A DNA stretch of 64,000 nucleotides. Source: G965215145 sp965215145. GTDB taxonomy: Bacteria; Bacteroidota; Rhodothermia; Rhodothermales; JANQRZ01. Shown here piece by piece: positions 48,724 through 57,044 of this stretch; within the stretch, counting starts at the first letter, position 1; each line of letters opens with the position of its first letter. The stretch spans positions 2,914,001-2,978,000 of the forward strand of contig OZ244038.1 of the NCBI GenBank assembly GCA_965215145.1, in the 5' to 3' direction. The position numbers were made by a program, and so were the translations under genes. The notes under the pieces were generated by a model. The model had not been told where the DNA came from. It ran no database searches and worked only from the letters and a program-made list of their open reading frames with translations.

Positions 48724-50292
48724 GTGCCCCTCCCCGACCCCTTCGAGCCCGTCCTCGGCACTGAGCCGATGCGCGAGGCCGACCGCCGCACGATGGAGGA
48801 CTACGGCGTGCCGGGGCGGGTGCTGATGGAGACGGCCGGGCGCGGCGCGGCGGACGCGGTTGCAGACCTCCTCGGGGGAGCGGAGGGGCGGCGCGTGCTC
48901 GTGCTCTGCGGCACGGGCAACAACGGCGGCGACGGGCTCGTGGTGGCGCGCGTCCTCCACGCCCGCGGCGCCGACGTACTCGCCGCCGTCCTGGCCGACG
49001 AGGACGACCTCACCGAAGACGCCGCCGCCAACCTCCGCCTGCTCCGGCGGATCGCCGAGGCCGACGACCGGCGCCTCGACGTGGAGGTGCGGGAGGCGAC
49101 GGGCGACCTCAACCCGTGGTGGCCCGAGGTCGTCGTGGACGCGCTGCTCGGGATCGGGGTGGCGGGGGCGCTGCGGGAGCCGGTCGGCGCCTTCGCCCGG
49201 TGGATCAACGCCTGCCCCGCCCCCGTCGTCGCCCTCGACGTGCCGACGGGGCTCGACAGCCAGACCGGCGAGGCCGCGGAGGATGCCGTCCGTGCCGAGC
49301 TCACCGTGACGATGGCGGCGAAGAAGGCCGGGCTCCTCTTCAACGACGGTCCCGCCCACGCCGGCCGCGTCGAGGTCGTCCCCATCGGCATCCCCCCGGC
49401 CGTGATGGCCGAGGCCGCCGACGCCGAGGGCAGCGCGTGGCTCTCGACCGACGCCGCCGTGCGGGCGCTGCTGCCCGAGCGCGCGGCGGACGCTCACAAA
49501 TACACGGCGGGGAAGGTCGTGACGGTCTGCGGCTCCGAGCGCTTCCCCGGCGCGGCGGTGCTCTCGGCCGAGGCGGCGGCGCGGGCCGGCGCGGGGGCCG
49601 TCGTGTGCTGCACGCCCGAGGCCGCCCGTCCCCTCGTCGAGGGCCGTCTCGCCGAGCCGATGACGGCGGCGATGCCGAGCACCGACGGCGGCGGGCTCGC
49701 CGAGGCCGCGCTCGAAGGGATCCTCGAACAGGCCGACGGCGCCGACGCCGTCCTCGTCGGCTGCGGGATCGGGCGGGAGGACGCCACGCAGCGGCTCGTG
49801 CGGCGCCTCCTCCCCCGCCTCGACGCCCCCCTCGTCCTCGACGCCGACGGCCTCAACGCCGTCGCCGGCCACACCGACCTCCTGCGGAAGCACGCCGCCG
49901 GGCGGTGGGTCCTCACCCCCCACCTCGGCGAGCTCCGCCGGCTCACCGGCAAGGACGACCTCGACGCCACCGACCGGATCGGGCTGGCGCGCGCGTGGGC
50001 GGCGCGCTGGAACTGCGTGCTCGTGGTCAAGGGGATGCCGAGCGTCGTCGGGGCGCCGGGCGGGCGGGTCTTCGTCGGCGGGGCGGGGAACGCGGCGCTC
50101 GCGACCGCCGGCACGGGCGACGTGCTCGCGGGGGTGACGGCGGGGCTGCTCGCCCAGGGCCTCGACCCGGCCGACGCGGCGATCTGCGCCCTCCACCTCG
50201 GGGGCCGCGCCGCCGAGCGCTGGACGGGTCGGCGCTCGCTCCGCTCGATGCTCGCCGGGGATCTTCTCGGCGAGCTCCCCCACGTCCTGTGA
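48724..50292 (+). CDS. nnr: Bifunctional NAD(P)HX epimerase / ADP-dependent NAD(P)HX dehydratase
   Basis: The gene encodes 522 residues from GTG 48724; an in-frame GTG at 48655 would add a Pro/Ser-rich stretch. The N-terminal YjeF-N (epimerase) domain has MREADRRTMEDYGVPGRVLMETAGRGAA and CGTGNNGGDGLVVARVL. The C-terminal YjeF-C/carbohydrate-kinase (dehydratase) domain has ADAHKYTAGKVVTVCGSERFPGAAVLSAEAAARAGAGAV, LDADGLN, LTPHLGE and AGTGDVLAGVTAGLLAQG. It repairs hydrated NAD(P)H. Its stop overlaps the VanZ start (GTGA). Confidence 0.95.
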   Translation: MPLPDPFEPVLGTEPMREADRRTMEDYGVPGRVLMETAGRGAADAVADLLGGAEGRRVLVLCGTGNNGGDGLVVARVLHARGADVLAAVLADEDDLTEDAAANLRLLRRIAEADDRRLDVEVREATGDLNPWWPEVVVDALLGIGVAGALREPVGAFARWINACPAPVVALDVPTGLDSQTGEAAEDAVRAELTVTMAAKKAGLLFNDGPAHAGRVEVVPIGIPPAVMAEAADAEGSAWLSTDAAVRALLPERAADAHKYTAGKVVTVCGSERFPGAAVLSAEAAARAGAGAVVCCTPEAARPLVEGRLAEPMTAAMPSTDGGGLAEAALEGILEQADGADAVLVGCGIGREDATQRLVRRLLPRLDAPLVLDADGLNAVAGHTDLLRKHAAGRWVLTPHLGELRRLTGKDDLDATDRIGLARAWAARWNCVLVVKGMPSVVGAPGGRVFVGGAGNAALATAGTGDVLAGVTAGLLAQGLDPADAAICALHLGGRAAERWTGRRSLRSMLAGDLLGELPHVL

Positions 50293-50729
50293 TCCGCCGC
50301 CGTCGCTGGCTCGGCCGCTGGCTGACCCCGGCCCGCTACCGCTGGCTCGCCGTCGCCTGGGCCGTCATCGTCCTGGCCCTGCTCGCCGTCCCGAGCCAGA
50401 GCATCCCCGACACGACGGTCATCAAGTTCGACAAGGTGATCCACGCCGTGCTGTTCGGGGCCGGGGCGGGGTTGGCGCTGCGCGGGTGGCCGCGGCTGCC
50501 GTGGCGGGTGCTGTTCGTCCTCATCCTGTTCTCGCCGCTCACCGAGGTGTGGCAGGCGGTCCTCCCCATCGGCCGCGAGCCGGACCTCTACGACGTGGTC
50601 GCGGACTGGATCGGCGTGTTCGTGGTGTGGTTGGCGCTGCGGTGGCCGTGGCGGCGGCTCCGCCCCGAGCGGTTCGGGATCAGGGACACGGCGGGCGAGA
50701 GCAACTCTGCGGGGGCCGGCGTGTCTTGA
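50289..50729 (+). CDS. VanZ-like membrane protein
   Basis: The protein has 146 residues from a GTG that overlaps the previous stop by four bases. About four hydrophobic segments are present. Family motifs are DTTVIKFDKVIHAVLFGAGAGLALRG and LTEVWQAVLPIGREPDLYDVVADWIGV, with the acidic residues of the VanZ/YfjB group. A relative confers teicoplanin resistance in enterococci, but most members have no known role. It is probably cotranscribed with the NAD(P)HX repair gene. Confidence 0.85.
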   Translation: MIRRRRWLGRWLTPARYRWLAVAWAVIVLALLAVPSQSIPDTTVIKFDKVIHAVLFGAGAGLALRGWPRLPWRVLFVLILFSPLTEVWQAVLPIGREPDLYDVVADWIGVFVVWLALRWPWRRLRPERFGIRDTAGESNSAGAGVS

Positions 50730-50755
50730 GATCGAACGCCACCTGCCTCCTCCCG

Positions 50756-51388
50756 ATGCGCAACCCCCTCCGCCGCCGCTACGGCCTCCACGTCCAGGTC
50801 GGCCTGCTGGCCTCGCTGATCCTCGCCCTCGCCGCCTTCGCCGCGCCGCTGCGCCCCGGCGACCGCACCGCCCGATTCATCGAGACGGCGGACCCCGACC
50901 CCATCGAGCCCATCGACATCACGGTTCACGATGCGCCGAAGCCCCCGTCGCCGCCCGTCGAGGTCAACGACCCCGACATCGAGACGCCGGAGCTCGACAT
51001 CGACATCGCGTTCGACCCCGCCCCCGCCGTCATCCCCCCGCCGCCTGCGAAGCACGTCGAGGAGGAGCCGGCAGAGGAGGCCCCGGAGGAGGTGATCGGG
51101 TTCGTCTTCGTCGAGGACCAGCCCGAGCTCATCGGTGGCCTCGCGTCGTTGCGGCCAGAGTACCCCGAGCTCGCCCGCCGTGCCAACATCGAGGGGACGG
51201 CGTTCGTCCAGTTCGTCGTCAGGAAGGACGGGGCCGTGCGCGACGCCGTCTGCACGCGCGACCCCGGCGGCGGGCTCTGCGAGGCGGCGCTCGCCGCCGT
51301 CCGCACCGCGCGGTTCACGCCCGGCGCGCAGCGGGGCCGCCCCGTCCCCGTCCGCATGACCCTCCCCGTCCGCTTCAAGCTGCGCTGA
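50756..51388 (+). CDS. TonB-like energy transducer 1
   Basis: The protein has 210 residues from MRNPLRRRYGLHVQVG. One transmembrane helix (GLLASLILALAAFAAPL) is followed by an acidic/Pro-rich periplasmic linker (PKPPSPPVEVNDPDIETPELDIDIAFDPAP…IPPPP) and a C-terminal TonB domain (IGGLASLRPEYPELARRANIEGTAFVQFVVRKDGAV … AALAAVRTARFTPGAQRGRPVPVRMTLPVRFKL). Two Cys (VCTRDPGGGLCEAAL) are shared with its neighbour. It should couple the proton-motive force to TonB-dependent receptors. No exbB/exbD is nearby. Confidence 0.88.
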   Translation: MRNPLRRRYGLHVQVGLLASLILALAAFAAPLRPGDRTARFIETADPDPIEPIDITVHDAPKPPSPPVEVNDPDIETPELDIDIAFDPAPAVIPPPPAKHVEEEPAEEAPEEVIGFVFVEDQPELIGGLASLRPEYPELARRANIEGTAFVQFVVRKDGAVRDAVCTRDPGGGLCEAALAAVRTARFTPGAQRGRPVPVRMTLPVRFKLR

Positions 51389-51395
51389 CGCCTCC

Positions 51396-51425
51396 GGGGC
51401 CGGGACCCTCACTGCGCCCGGCCCC
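51396..51425 (+). terminator. Hairpin between the two tonB genes
   Basis: Arms GGGGCCGGG (51396-51404) and CCCGGCCCC (51417-51425) enclose a 12-nt loop, followed only by GTTCC. It may be a weak terminator. Directly downstream, TTTATATTAA (51456-51465) could be the -7 region for the second tonB, with a GATCCG…CGGATC palindrome just upstream (51438-51455). Confidence 0.45.
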
Positions 51426-51488
51426 GTTCCACGCACGATCCGGAGCGTCGGATCGTTTATATTAACGCCCCCCTCACGCGAGAGCCTC

Positions 51489-52154
51489 ATGCCCGTCCGC
51501 AAAACCGAAGACGCCGACCTCAAGAGCCGGTACCCGCTCTACGTCCAGATGGGGCTCGTCGCCTCGCTCGTCCTCCTACTCGTCATCTTCTCCGTCGACC
51601 TCTCGGCCGAGAACGACTTCCAGATCGTCGAGGAGCAGCAGGAGATCGTGACGGTCGAGGAGATCGAGCAGACCCAGCAGATCGAGCGCCCGCCGCCGCC
51701 GCCGAAGCCGCCGCCGCCCGTCGAGGTGCCGGACGACGAGGTCGACGACGAGATGGAACTCGACCTCGACATGGACCTCGACCTCGACGACGCCCCGGCC
51801 GCCCCGCCGCCCCCGCCCCCGCCGCCGGACGAGCCCGAGCCGGAGCCCGAGCCGGAGCCGGAGATCTTCGAGATCGTCGAGAACATGCCCGAGCTCATCG
51901 GCGGCCTCGAGTCGCTGAAGCCGGAGTACCCCGAGCTCGCCCGCCGCGCCGGCATCGAGGGCAACGTGTTCGTGCAGTTCGTCGTGGACGAGAACGGCAA
52001 CGTCCGCGACCCCGTCTGCGTCCGCGGCCCCGGCGGCGGGCTCTGCGACGCGGCGCTCGCCGCCGTGAGCAAGGCGAAGTTCACGCCCGGCCGGCAGCGC
52101 GGGAAGCCGGTGAAGGTGAAGTACGCGCTCCCCGTCCGGTTCAAGCTTCGCTGA
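51489..52154 (+). CDS. TonB-like energy transducer 2
   Basis: The protein has 221 residues from MPVRKTEDADLKSRYPLYVQMG. The transmembrane helix is LVASLVLLLVIFSVDLSA. A long acidic/Pro linker follows (QQIERPPPPPKPPPP … DLDMDLDLDDAPAAPPPPPPPPDEPEPEPEPEPE), then the TonB domain (LIGGLESLKPEYPELARRAGIEGNVFVQFVVDENGNV … AALAAVSKAKFTPGRQRGKPVKVKYALPVRFKL). It is clearly a tandem paralogue of the preceding gene, with the same Cys pair (VCVRGPGGGLC). A strong terminator follows. Confidence 0.92.
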   Translation: MPVRKTEDADLKSRYPLYVQMGLVASLVLLLVIFSVDLSAENDFQIVEEQQEIVTVEEIEQTQQIERPPPPPKPPPPVEVPDDEVDDEMELDLDMDLDLDDAPAAPPPPPPPPDEPEPEPEPEPEIFEIVENMPELIGGLESLKPEYPELARRAGIEGNVFVQFVVDENGNVRDPVCVRGPGGGLCDAALAAVSKAKFTPGRQRGKPVKVKYALPVRFKLR

Positions 52155-52175
52155 GCCCACAGGCATCCCCTCCCA

Positions 52176-52216
52176 AAGCCCCGGCTGCCCTGCGGCGGCC
52201 GGGGCTTCTTTCCTTT
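52176..52216 (+). terminator. Rho-independent terminator after the second tonB
   Basis: Arms AAGCCCCGGC (52176-52185) and GCCGGGGCTT (52198-52207) are followed by CTTTCCTTT. Confidence 0.8.
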
Positions 52217-52274
52217 GTGACGGTGAGGGTGGGTCTCATACCAGCTCGCTGAGTTGATGGTGCAACCCGGAGTC

Positions 52275-52338
52275 GTAGGGGCGGACCCGTGTGTCCGCCC
52301 GGACCCGCTGAAGGGCGGACACACGGGCCCGCCCTTAC
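52275..52338. repeat. GTAGGGGC-type double palindrome
   Basis: A 26-bp arm (52275-52300, starting GTAGGGGCGGAC and ending GTCCGCCC) and its inverted copy (52313-52338, three mismatches) face each other around a 12-nt loop. Each arm is itself a near-palindrome around CGTGT, so the locus can fold as a cruciform in more than one way. Confidence 0.7.
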
Positions 52339-52394
52339 CTCTGCCATGCACGTACGATCCCGGAGAACTGTACCACGCCCACCCTCAGCCGTTC

Positions 52395-52421
52395 GTGGGC
52401 GGGCACGAGGCCCGCCCCTAC
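52395..52421. repeat. GTAGGGGC-type palindrome overlapping the rpiA stop codon
   Basis: On the minus strand GTAGGGGCGGGC, core CTCGT, then GCCCGCCCAC. The rpiA stop TAG (52420-52418) is the TAG of the palindrome's conserved GTAGGGGC end. Confidence 0.7.
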
Positions 52422-53152
52422 GACGACGGTACCTGCAACTCTCGGACGGTGCCATCGGCCGCACCGATGAGGACGGCCGAAGCCATGCCGAGGAACAGCC
52501 CGTGGTCGAGCACGCCGGGGACCGCGCGGATCGCGGCGGCCAGCGCGTCGGGGTCGGGGGTGGTGCCGAACCGGACGTCGTAGACCCACAGCCCCTGGTC
52601 CGTCACGACGGGGCCGTCCTTCCGCTCGCCCATCCGCAGCGTCGGCTCGCCGCCGAGCCCTTCGAGCGCCCGCGCCGCCGGGGCCGCCGCCATCGGCAGC
52701 ACCTCGACCGGCACCGGCATCCGCTCTCCCAGACGGTCCACGAGCTTCGAGGGGTCGGCGAGGACGACGAACCGGGCGGCCTCGGCGGCCACGACCCGCT
52801 CGCGCGCCATCGCCGCGCCGCGGCCCTTGACGAGGTGGATCGCGCCGTCGTCGGCCACGAACACCTCGTCGGCGCCGTCGAGGGCGAGGTCGAGCACGGT
52901 GCCATCGCCGCGGGGTTCGAGGTCGTCGAGCGTGGCGAGGGGGACGCCGTGCTCGCGCGCCAGCCGCTCCGCCGCGAACGAGGTCGGGACGCCGACGATT
53001 CCGAGCCCCTCCTCCCGGACGCGGGCGCCGAGGGCGCGGATCGCCTCCGCCGTGGTCGAGCCCGTCCCGAGCCCGAGCCGCATCCCCTCTTCGGCGAGCG
53101 CCGCGGCAGCCTCGCCGACGGCACGTTTGGCGCCTTGTTCGCTGTCGCTCAC
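52418..53152 (-). CDS. rpiA: Ribose-5-phosphate isomerase A
   Basis: The protein has 244 residues from a GTG at 53152 (MSDSEQGAKRAVGEAAAALAEEG), the usual N-terminus; codons further upstream are repeat DNA. Substrate-phosphate binding is at GLGTGSTTAEAI. The catalytic regions LDGADEV and LVKGRGAAMARE (usually KGGGA) are present, and GTTPDPDALAAAIRAVPGVLDHGLF closes the domain. It interconverts ribose-5-phosphate and ribulose-5-phosphate in the pentose-phosphate pathway. Its last residues (VPSS) and stop codon run into a repeat palindrome. Confidence 0.94.
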   Translation of the reverse strand: MSDSEQGAKRAVGEAAAALAEEGMRLGLGTGSTTAEAIRALGARVREEGLGIVGVPTSFAAERLAREHGVPLATLDDLEPRGDGTVLDLALDGADEVFVADDGAIHLVKGRGAAMARERVVAAEAARFVVLADPSKLVDRLGERMPVPVEVLPMAAAPAARALEGLGGEPTLRMGERKDGPVVTDQGLWVYDVRFGTTPDPDALAAAIRAVPGVLDHGLFLGMASAVLIGAADGTVRELQVPSS

Positions 53153-53230
53153 GGGGATTGGGGAACAGGATGTGGGAGATGGGATGAGCCAACTTACCCC
53201 CACCTCCCATATCCCAACCCCCATCCCCTA
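53153..53230. repeat. Heptad-period inverted repeat between permease 1 and rpiA
   Basis: In the transcribed (minus) direction the permease stop TAG opens the unit TAGGGGA. TGGGGGT / TGGGATA / TGGGAGG units follow and are mirrored by CATCTCC / CACATCC / CAATCCC units up to the rpiA GTG. Confidence 0.75.
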
Positions 53231-54454
53231 CTCGTACCGCAGCGCCTCGATGGGGTCGAGGCGGGCGGCCTTGTAGGCGGGGTAGACGCCGAAGACGAGC
53301 GCGATCACCGTGACCCCCACGACGCCGCCGATGGCCCAGCCCCACGGGAAGGCCGGGTTGATCCCGAACGTCAGCGCCAGCACGTTCCCCCCGACGACGC
53401 CGAGGAGGATGCCGAGCAGCCCGCCGATCTGGCACAGGAAGATGGCCTCCAGGAGGAACTGCCCGAGCACGGCCCGGCGCGTCGCCCCGAGCGCCTTGCG
53501 GATGCCGATCTCGCGCGTCCGCTCGGTGACGGAGACGAGCATGATGTTCATGATCCCGATGCCAGCCGCAAGCAGCGCGATCAGACCGATCCCCGCGCCG
53601 CCCATCGTGAGCACGCCCGTGAACGTCTCGATCGGCCCCTTGAGCGCGTCGTTGGTGACGACGTCGAAGTTGTTCTCCGCCTGTGGGGGGACGCCCCGGA
53701 TCACGCGGAGGTGCATCGTGACCTCGTTGATCGTCGCGTCGAGGAGCTCGGCGCTGGGGGCGCGGATGTCGTAGGAGATGTTGCGGTCGGGGTCGCCGTA
53801 GATCTGGAACATCCGCGTGATCGGCGCCCAGAGGTACTTGTCGGGGGTGTCCCCGAGGGTCCCCTCCTTCGGGGCCATCACGCCGATCACGCGGAACTTC
53901 CGGCCCTCGACGCGGACCTCCTTGCCGACGGCCTGCTCGTTGGGGAACAGCTTCTGCGCGATGGGGTCCCCGATGACGGCCACGGGCCGGGCGTAGCGGA
54001 CGTCGTCCTCGCCGAGGAACCGCCCCTCGGCGACCTCGAAGCCGTTGTTGATGGCCCAGTCCTGGTCCACCCCGCGCAGCCCGACGCCGGGGTCCGTCTC
54101 CTCGGCGCCGGCGCGGATGCGGGCGGCCGTGAACCACTCGTCCGGCGAGACGGCGAGGGGGAGGCTCGCGCGCCGCCGGAGCAGCATCATGTCGTCGTAG
54201 GTGAGGTCGGGGCGGTTGCGGAGCGCCGGGTCCGTCGGCCCCATCTGGAAGTTGCCGCTGTACTTCGAGACGTAGAACGTGTTGGCGCCCATGCCGCGGA
54301 AGGTGTCGTCGAAGTAGCGCTCGATCACGCCGACGGCGGTCACGGCGGCGATCACGGAGAACACGCCGATCACCATGCCGAGCAGGGTCAGCGCGCTGCG
54401 GAGCTTGTTGGCCCGCAGCGCCTCGAGCGCCATGCGGATGTACTCGCGGATCAT
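53228..54454 (-). CDS. ABC transporter permease, MacB/FtsX type (1)
   Basis: The protein has 408 residues from MIREYIRMALEALRANKLRSALTLLGMVIGVFSVIAAVTAVG: a cytoplasmic amphipathic start, TM1, a large periplasmic MacB-type core (about 50-270), and three C-terminal TM helices in the FtsX domain (IGLIALLAAGIGIMNIMLVSVTERTREIGIRKALGATRRAVLGQFLLEAI … FGVYPAYKAARLDPIEALRYE). MacB-type permeases move lipoproteins, peptides or transmit force across the envelope. No ATPase gene is adjacent. It is encoded directly after a paralogous permease. Confidence 0.9.
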   Translation of the reverse strand: MIREYIRMALEALRANKLRSALTLLGMVIGVFSVIAAVTAVGVIERYFDDTFRGMGANTFYVSKYSGNFQMGPTDPALRNRPDLTYDDMMLLRRRASLPLAVSPDEWFTAARIRAGAEETDPGVGLRGVDQDWAINNGFEVAEGRFLGEDDVRYARPVAVIGDPIAQKLFPNEQAVGKEVRVEGRKFRVIGVMAPKEGTLGDTPDKYLWAPITRMFQIYGDPDRNISYDIRAPSAELLDATINEVTMHLRVIRGVPPQAENNFDVVTNDALKGPIETFTGVLTMGGAGIGLIALLAAGIGIMNIMLVSVTERTREIGIRKALGATRRAVLGQFLLEAIFLCQIGGLLGILLGVVGGNVLALTFGINPAFPWGWAIGGVVGVTVIALVFGVYPAYKAARLDPIEALRYE

Positions 54455-54535
54455 GGAGTTGTGCGTTGTGAGCGGTGGGTTGTGAGTGATGGATTGTGGG
54501 TTGAACACTCAGGACTCACAACTCACGACTCATCA
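54455..54535. repeat. Heptad-period inverted repeat between the two permease genes
   Basis: In the transcribed (minus) direction the stop codon of permease 2 is the first triplet of TGAGTGA. Five TGAGTNN units are followed by TCAACCC / ACAATCC / ACAACCC / ACAACGC units up to the ATG of permease 1. The phase holds for eleven units. This is the clearest example in the window. Confidence 0.8.
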
Positions 54536-55756
54536 CTCATACCGCAGCGCCTCGATGGGGCGGCTGCTGGCGGCGCGCCACGCGGGGACGAACCCGAACA
54601 CGACGCCGACGCCGACGCAGATCCCGAAGGCGAGCAGCACGATGGCGGGCGAGAGCACGGCCGTGAACACCTGGTTGATGAGGGCCGTCACGCCCGCCGC
54701 GATCCCGACGCCGATGAGGCCGCCGATGAGGCAGACCACGACGGCCTCGATGAGGAACTGCGCGAGGATGGCCCGGCGCGTGGCGCCGACGGCCTTGCGG
54801 ATGCCGATCTCGCGGGTCCGCTCGCGCACGGAGACGAACATGATGTTCATCACGCCGATCCCGCCGACGAGCAGCGCCAGCCCCGTCAGGAACAGGCCGA
54901 CGCCGTAGATCGCCCCCTTCACGCCGCCGATCTGCTGGCGGAACATCTCCTGCCGGTTGATCGAGAAGTCGTCCTTCTCCATCGGGTCGAGCCCGCGGGC
55001 CAGCCGCATCGCGCCGACGAGCTCGTCCTCGGCCTCGTCCATCGACGCCGCCTCGGCGACGCGGACCTTGACGGCGACGTCGCGCTGGCGGCCGAACAGC
55101 TTCTCCAGCGTCGTCAGCGGGATCGCGGCGCGGTTGTCCACGGAGGCGAGGCCGAGGAACTTCCCCCGCCGCGCCGTCACCCCGATCACGGTGAACCGCT
55201 CGCCGCCGATGCGGAGCTGCTTGCCGACGGGGTCCTCGACGGGGAACAGCTCGTCCACCACGTCGGCGCCGAGGACGGCGACGTGGCGGGCGCCGCGGAC
55301 CTCGGGCTCGGTGTAGAACCGGCCGGCCGAGAGCTCGACCCCGCCCGTCTCCGGGTACTCCGCCGTCGAGCCCTCGATGTAGAGCCCGCCGAGGCGCTGC
55401 CCCCGCCGCTCGATGGCCTGCATCGTGCCCGTCACGGGGGCGACGGCGGCGGCCGAGGGGACGTGCCGGCGGATCACGGGGATCACGTCCTCCTCGATGG
55501 GCCGGCGGTTGCGGTAGTCCCACCAGTCCCCCATCGCGAACCACGGGAAGCGCTGCACGAAGAGGGCGTCGGTCCCGATCATCTCCATCGAGCGGTCGAA
55601 CCCGCGCTCGATCCCGTTGATGGTGGTGAACGTCGCCGTGACGGAGACGATGCCGATGATGATGCCGAGCGTCGTCAGCAGCGCCCGGAGCTTGTTGGCC
55701 CCGATGGCGCGGAGGGCGATGCGGAGCCCCTCGACGAGCTCGGTCAGGAAGGTCAC
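54533..55756 (-). CDS. ABC transporter permease, MacB/FtsX type (2)
   Basis: The protein has 407 residues from a GTG at 55756 (MTFLTELVEGLRIALRAIGANKLRALLTTLGIIIGIVSVTATFT). The layout is the same as the next gene: TM1, MacB periplasmic core, then the FtsX domain (GLALLVGGIGVMNIMFVSVRERTREIGIRKAVGATRRAILAQFLIEAVV … FVPAWRAASSRPIEALRYE). The two paralogues may form a heterodimeric permease whose ATPase is encoded elsewhere. Confidence 0.9.
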   Translation of the reverse strand: MTFLTELVEGLRIALRAIGANKLRALLTTLGIIIGIVSVTATFTTINGIERGFDRSMEMIGTDALFVQRFPWFAMGDWWDYRNRRPIEEDVIPVIRRHVPSAAAVAPVTGTMQAIERRGQRLGGLYIEGSTAEYPETGGVELSAGRFYTEPEVRGARHVAVLGADVVDELFPVEDPVGKQLRIGGERFTVIGVTARRGKFLGLASVDNRAAIPLTTLEKLFGRQRDVAVKVRVAEAASMDEAEDELVGAMRLARGLDPMEKDDFSINRQEMFRQQIGGVKGAIYGVGLFLTGLALLVGGIGVMNIMFVSVRERTREIGIRKAVGATRRAILAQFLIEAVVVCLIGGLIGVGIAAGVTALINQVFTAVLSPAIVLLAFGICVGVGVVFGFVPAWRAASSRPIEALRYE

Positions 55757-55874
55757 GGGGCGTCGTTCGGCGTGTAGGGATTCGGCGTGCCGAGGACTAC
55801 GCCAGCGGCGGCGGCGGGTTGCGGCACCCTCAGTTTGCGATCTTCGGTTCTCAGTTCAGTGGGGTCCACCGCAG

Positions 55875-56975
55875 TTGCTAATTTGTCTGCTTCCCCTCCA
55901 TCCCTTCCATCCCCCCATCCCCTCCGCTCCCGACCACCGCCTCGACGCCTACGACTTCGAGCTCCCGGAGGCGCAGATCGCGCAGGCCCCGGCCGAGCCG
56001 CGCGACGCCGCGCGGATGCTCGTGCTCGACCGGGACTCCGGCGCGTGGGAGGACCGCGTCTTCCGCGACCTCCCGGCGTTCCTGAATCCGGGCGACGTGT
56101 TGGTGCTGAACGACACGCGGGTGTTCCCCGCCCGGCTCGTGGGGGAGCGGGAGCTAGGCGGGGGGCGCGCCGAGTTGCTGCTGGTGCGGGAGGTGAAGCC
56201 GGGGGGATGGGAAGCGCTGGCGCGGCCCGGCCGGAAGCTCCGCCCCGGGGCCCGCCTCCGGTTCGGCCACGGCCTCCGCGCCGAGGTCGAGGAGGTGCTG
56301 CCGAACGGCCGCCGCACCGTCCGCCTCAGCGTTGAGGGTGGCGGGGACCTGTGGCCCGCCATCGAGGCCGCGGGCGAGCCGCCGTTGCCCCCGTACATCC
56401 GCCGCCCCGAGGGCGCGAGCGCCGAGGACCGCGAGCGCTACCAGACCGTCTACGCCCGCGAGCGCGGCGCCGTCGCCGCGCCGACGGCCGGGCTCCACTT
56501 CACGCCGGAGGTGCTGGAGGCCGCCCGCGCCCGCGGCGTCGCCGTGGCGACGGTCACGCTGCACGTCGGCTACGGGACGTTCGAGCCGGTGCGGGTGGAC
56601 GACCTCCGCGCGCACCGCGTCGCGCCCGAGCGCATCGCCATCCCCGAGGCCACCGCCGTGGCCGTGGCCGAGGCGCGGGCGCGGGGCGGGCGGGTCGTCG
56701 CCGTGGGGACGACGGCGACCCGCGCCCTCGAATCCGCCGCCGACGCCGAAGGCCGCCTCGCCCCCGGCCCCGCCCTCGCCGACCTCACGATCACGCCGGG
56801 GTACCGCTTCCGCGTGGTGGACGCACTGCTGACCAACTTCCACCTCCCGCGCTCGTCGCTGCTCGTGCTGGTGTCGGTGTTCGCGGGGCGGGAGCGCGTG
56901 CTGGCGGCGTACCGCCACGCCGTCGACGCCGAGTACCGGTTCTATTCCTACGGCGATTGTATGTTGATCCGCTGA
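55875..56975 (+). CDS. queA: S-adenosylmethionine:tRNA ribosyltransferase-isomerase, second copy
   Basis: The start is uncertain. No ATG or GTG is near the core HRLDAYDFELPEAQIAQAPAEPRD; the nearest recognised start codon is TTG 55875, about 23 residues upstream, so I annotate from there (about 366 residues). Hallmarks are VLVLNDTRVFPARLVGERE, PPYIRRPEG…DRERYQTVYARERGAVAAPTAGLHFTPEVL, VTLHVGYGTFEPVRVDDLRAHRVAPE and VAVGTTATRALESAA, all canonical. It differs in type from the Bacteroidota-like QueA at 22626-23735, so the two are not recent duplicates; one may be acquired. The upstream word CTAATTTG could be a -7 element, which would put the start even further downstream. Confidence 0.88.
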   Translation: MLICLLPLHPFHPPIPSAPDHRLDAYDFELPEAQIAQAPAEPRDAARMLVLDRDSGAWEDRVFRDLPAFLNPGDVLVLNDTRVFPARLVGERELGGGRAELLLVREVKPGGWEALARPGRKLRPGARLRFGHGLRAEVEEVLPNGRRTVRLSVEGGGDLWPAIEAAGEPPLPPYIRRPEGASAEDRERYQTVYARERGAVAAPTAGLHFTPEVLEAARARGVAVATVTLHVGYGTFEPVRVDDLRAHRVAPERIAIPEATAVAVAEARARGGRVVAVGTTATRALESAADAEGRLAPGPALADLTITPGYRFRVVDALLTNFHLPRSSLLVLVSVFAGRERVLAAYRHAVDAEYRFYSYGDCMLIR

Positions 56976-57044
56976 CGCCCCCGGCCTGCGAACAAACGGG
57001 TTGCAGGGGCGGTTAGACGGCCGCCCTCGCCCTCCTCCTCCGCT

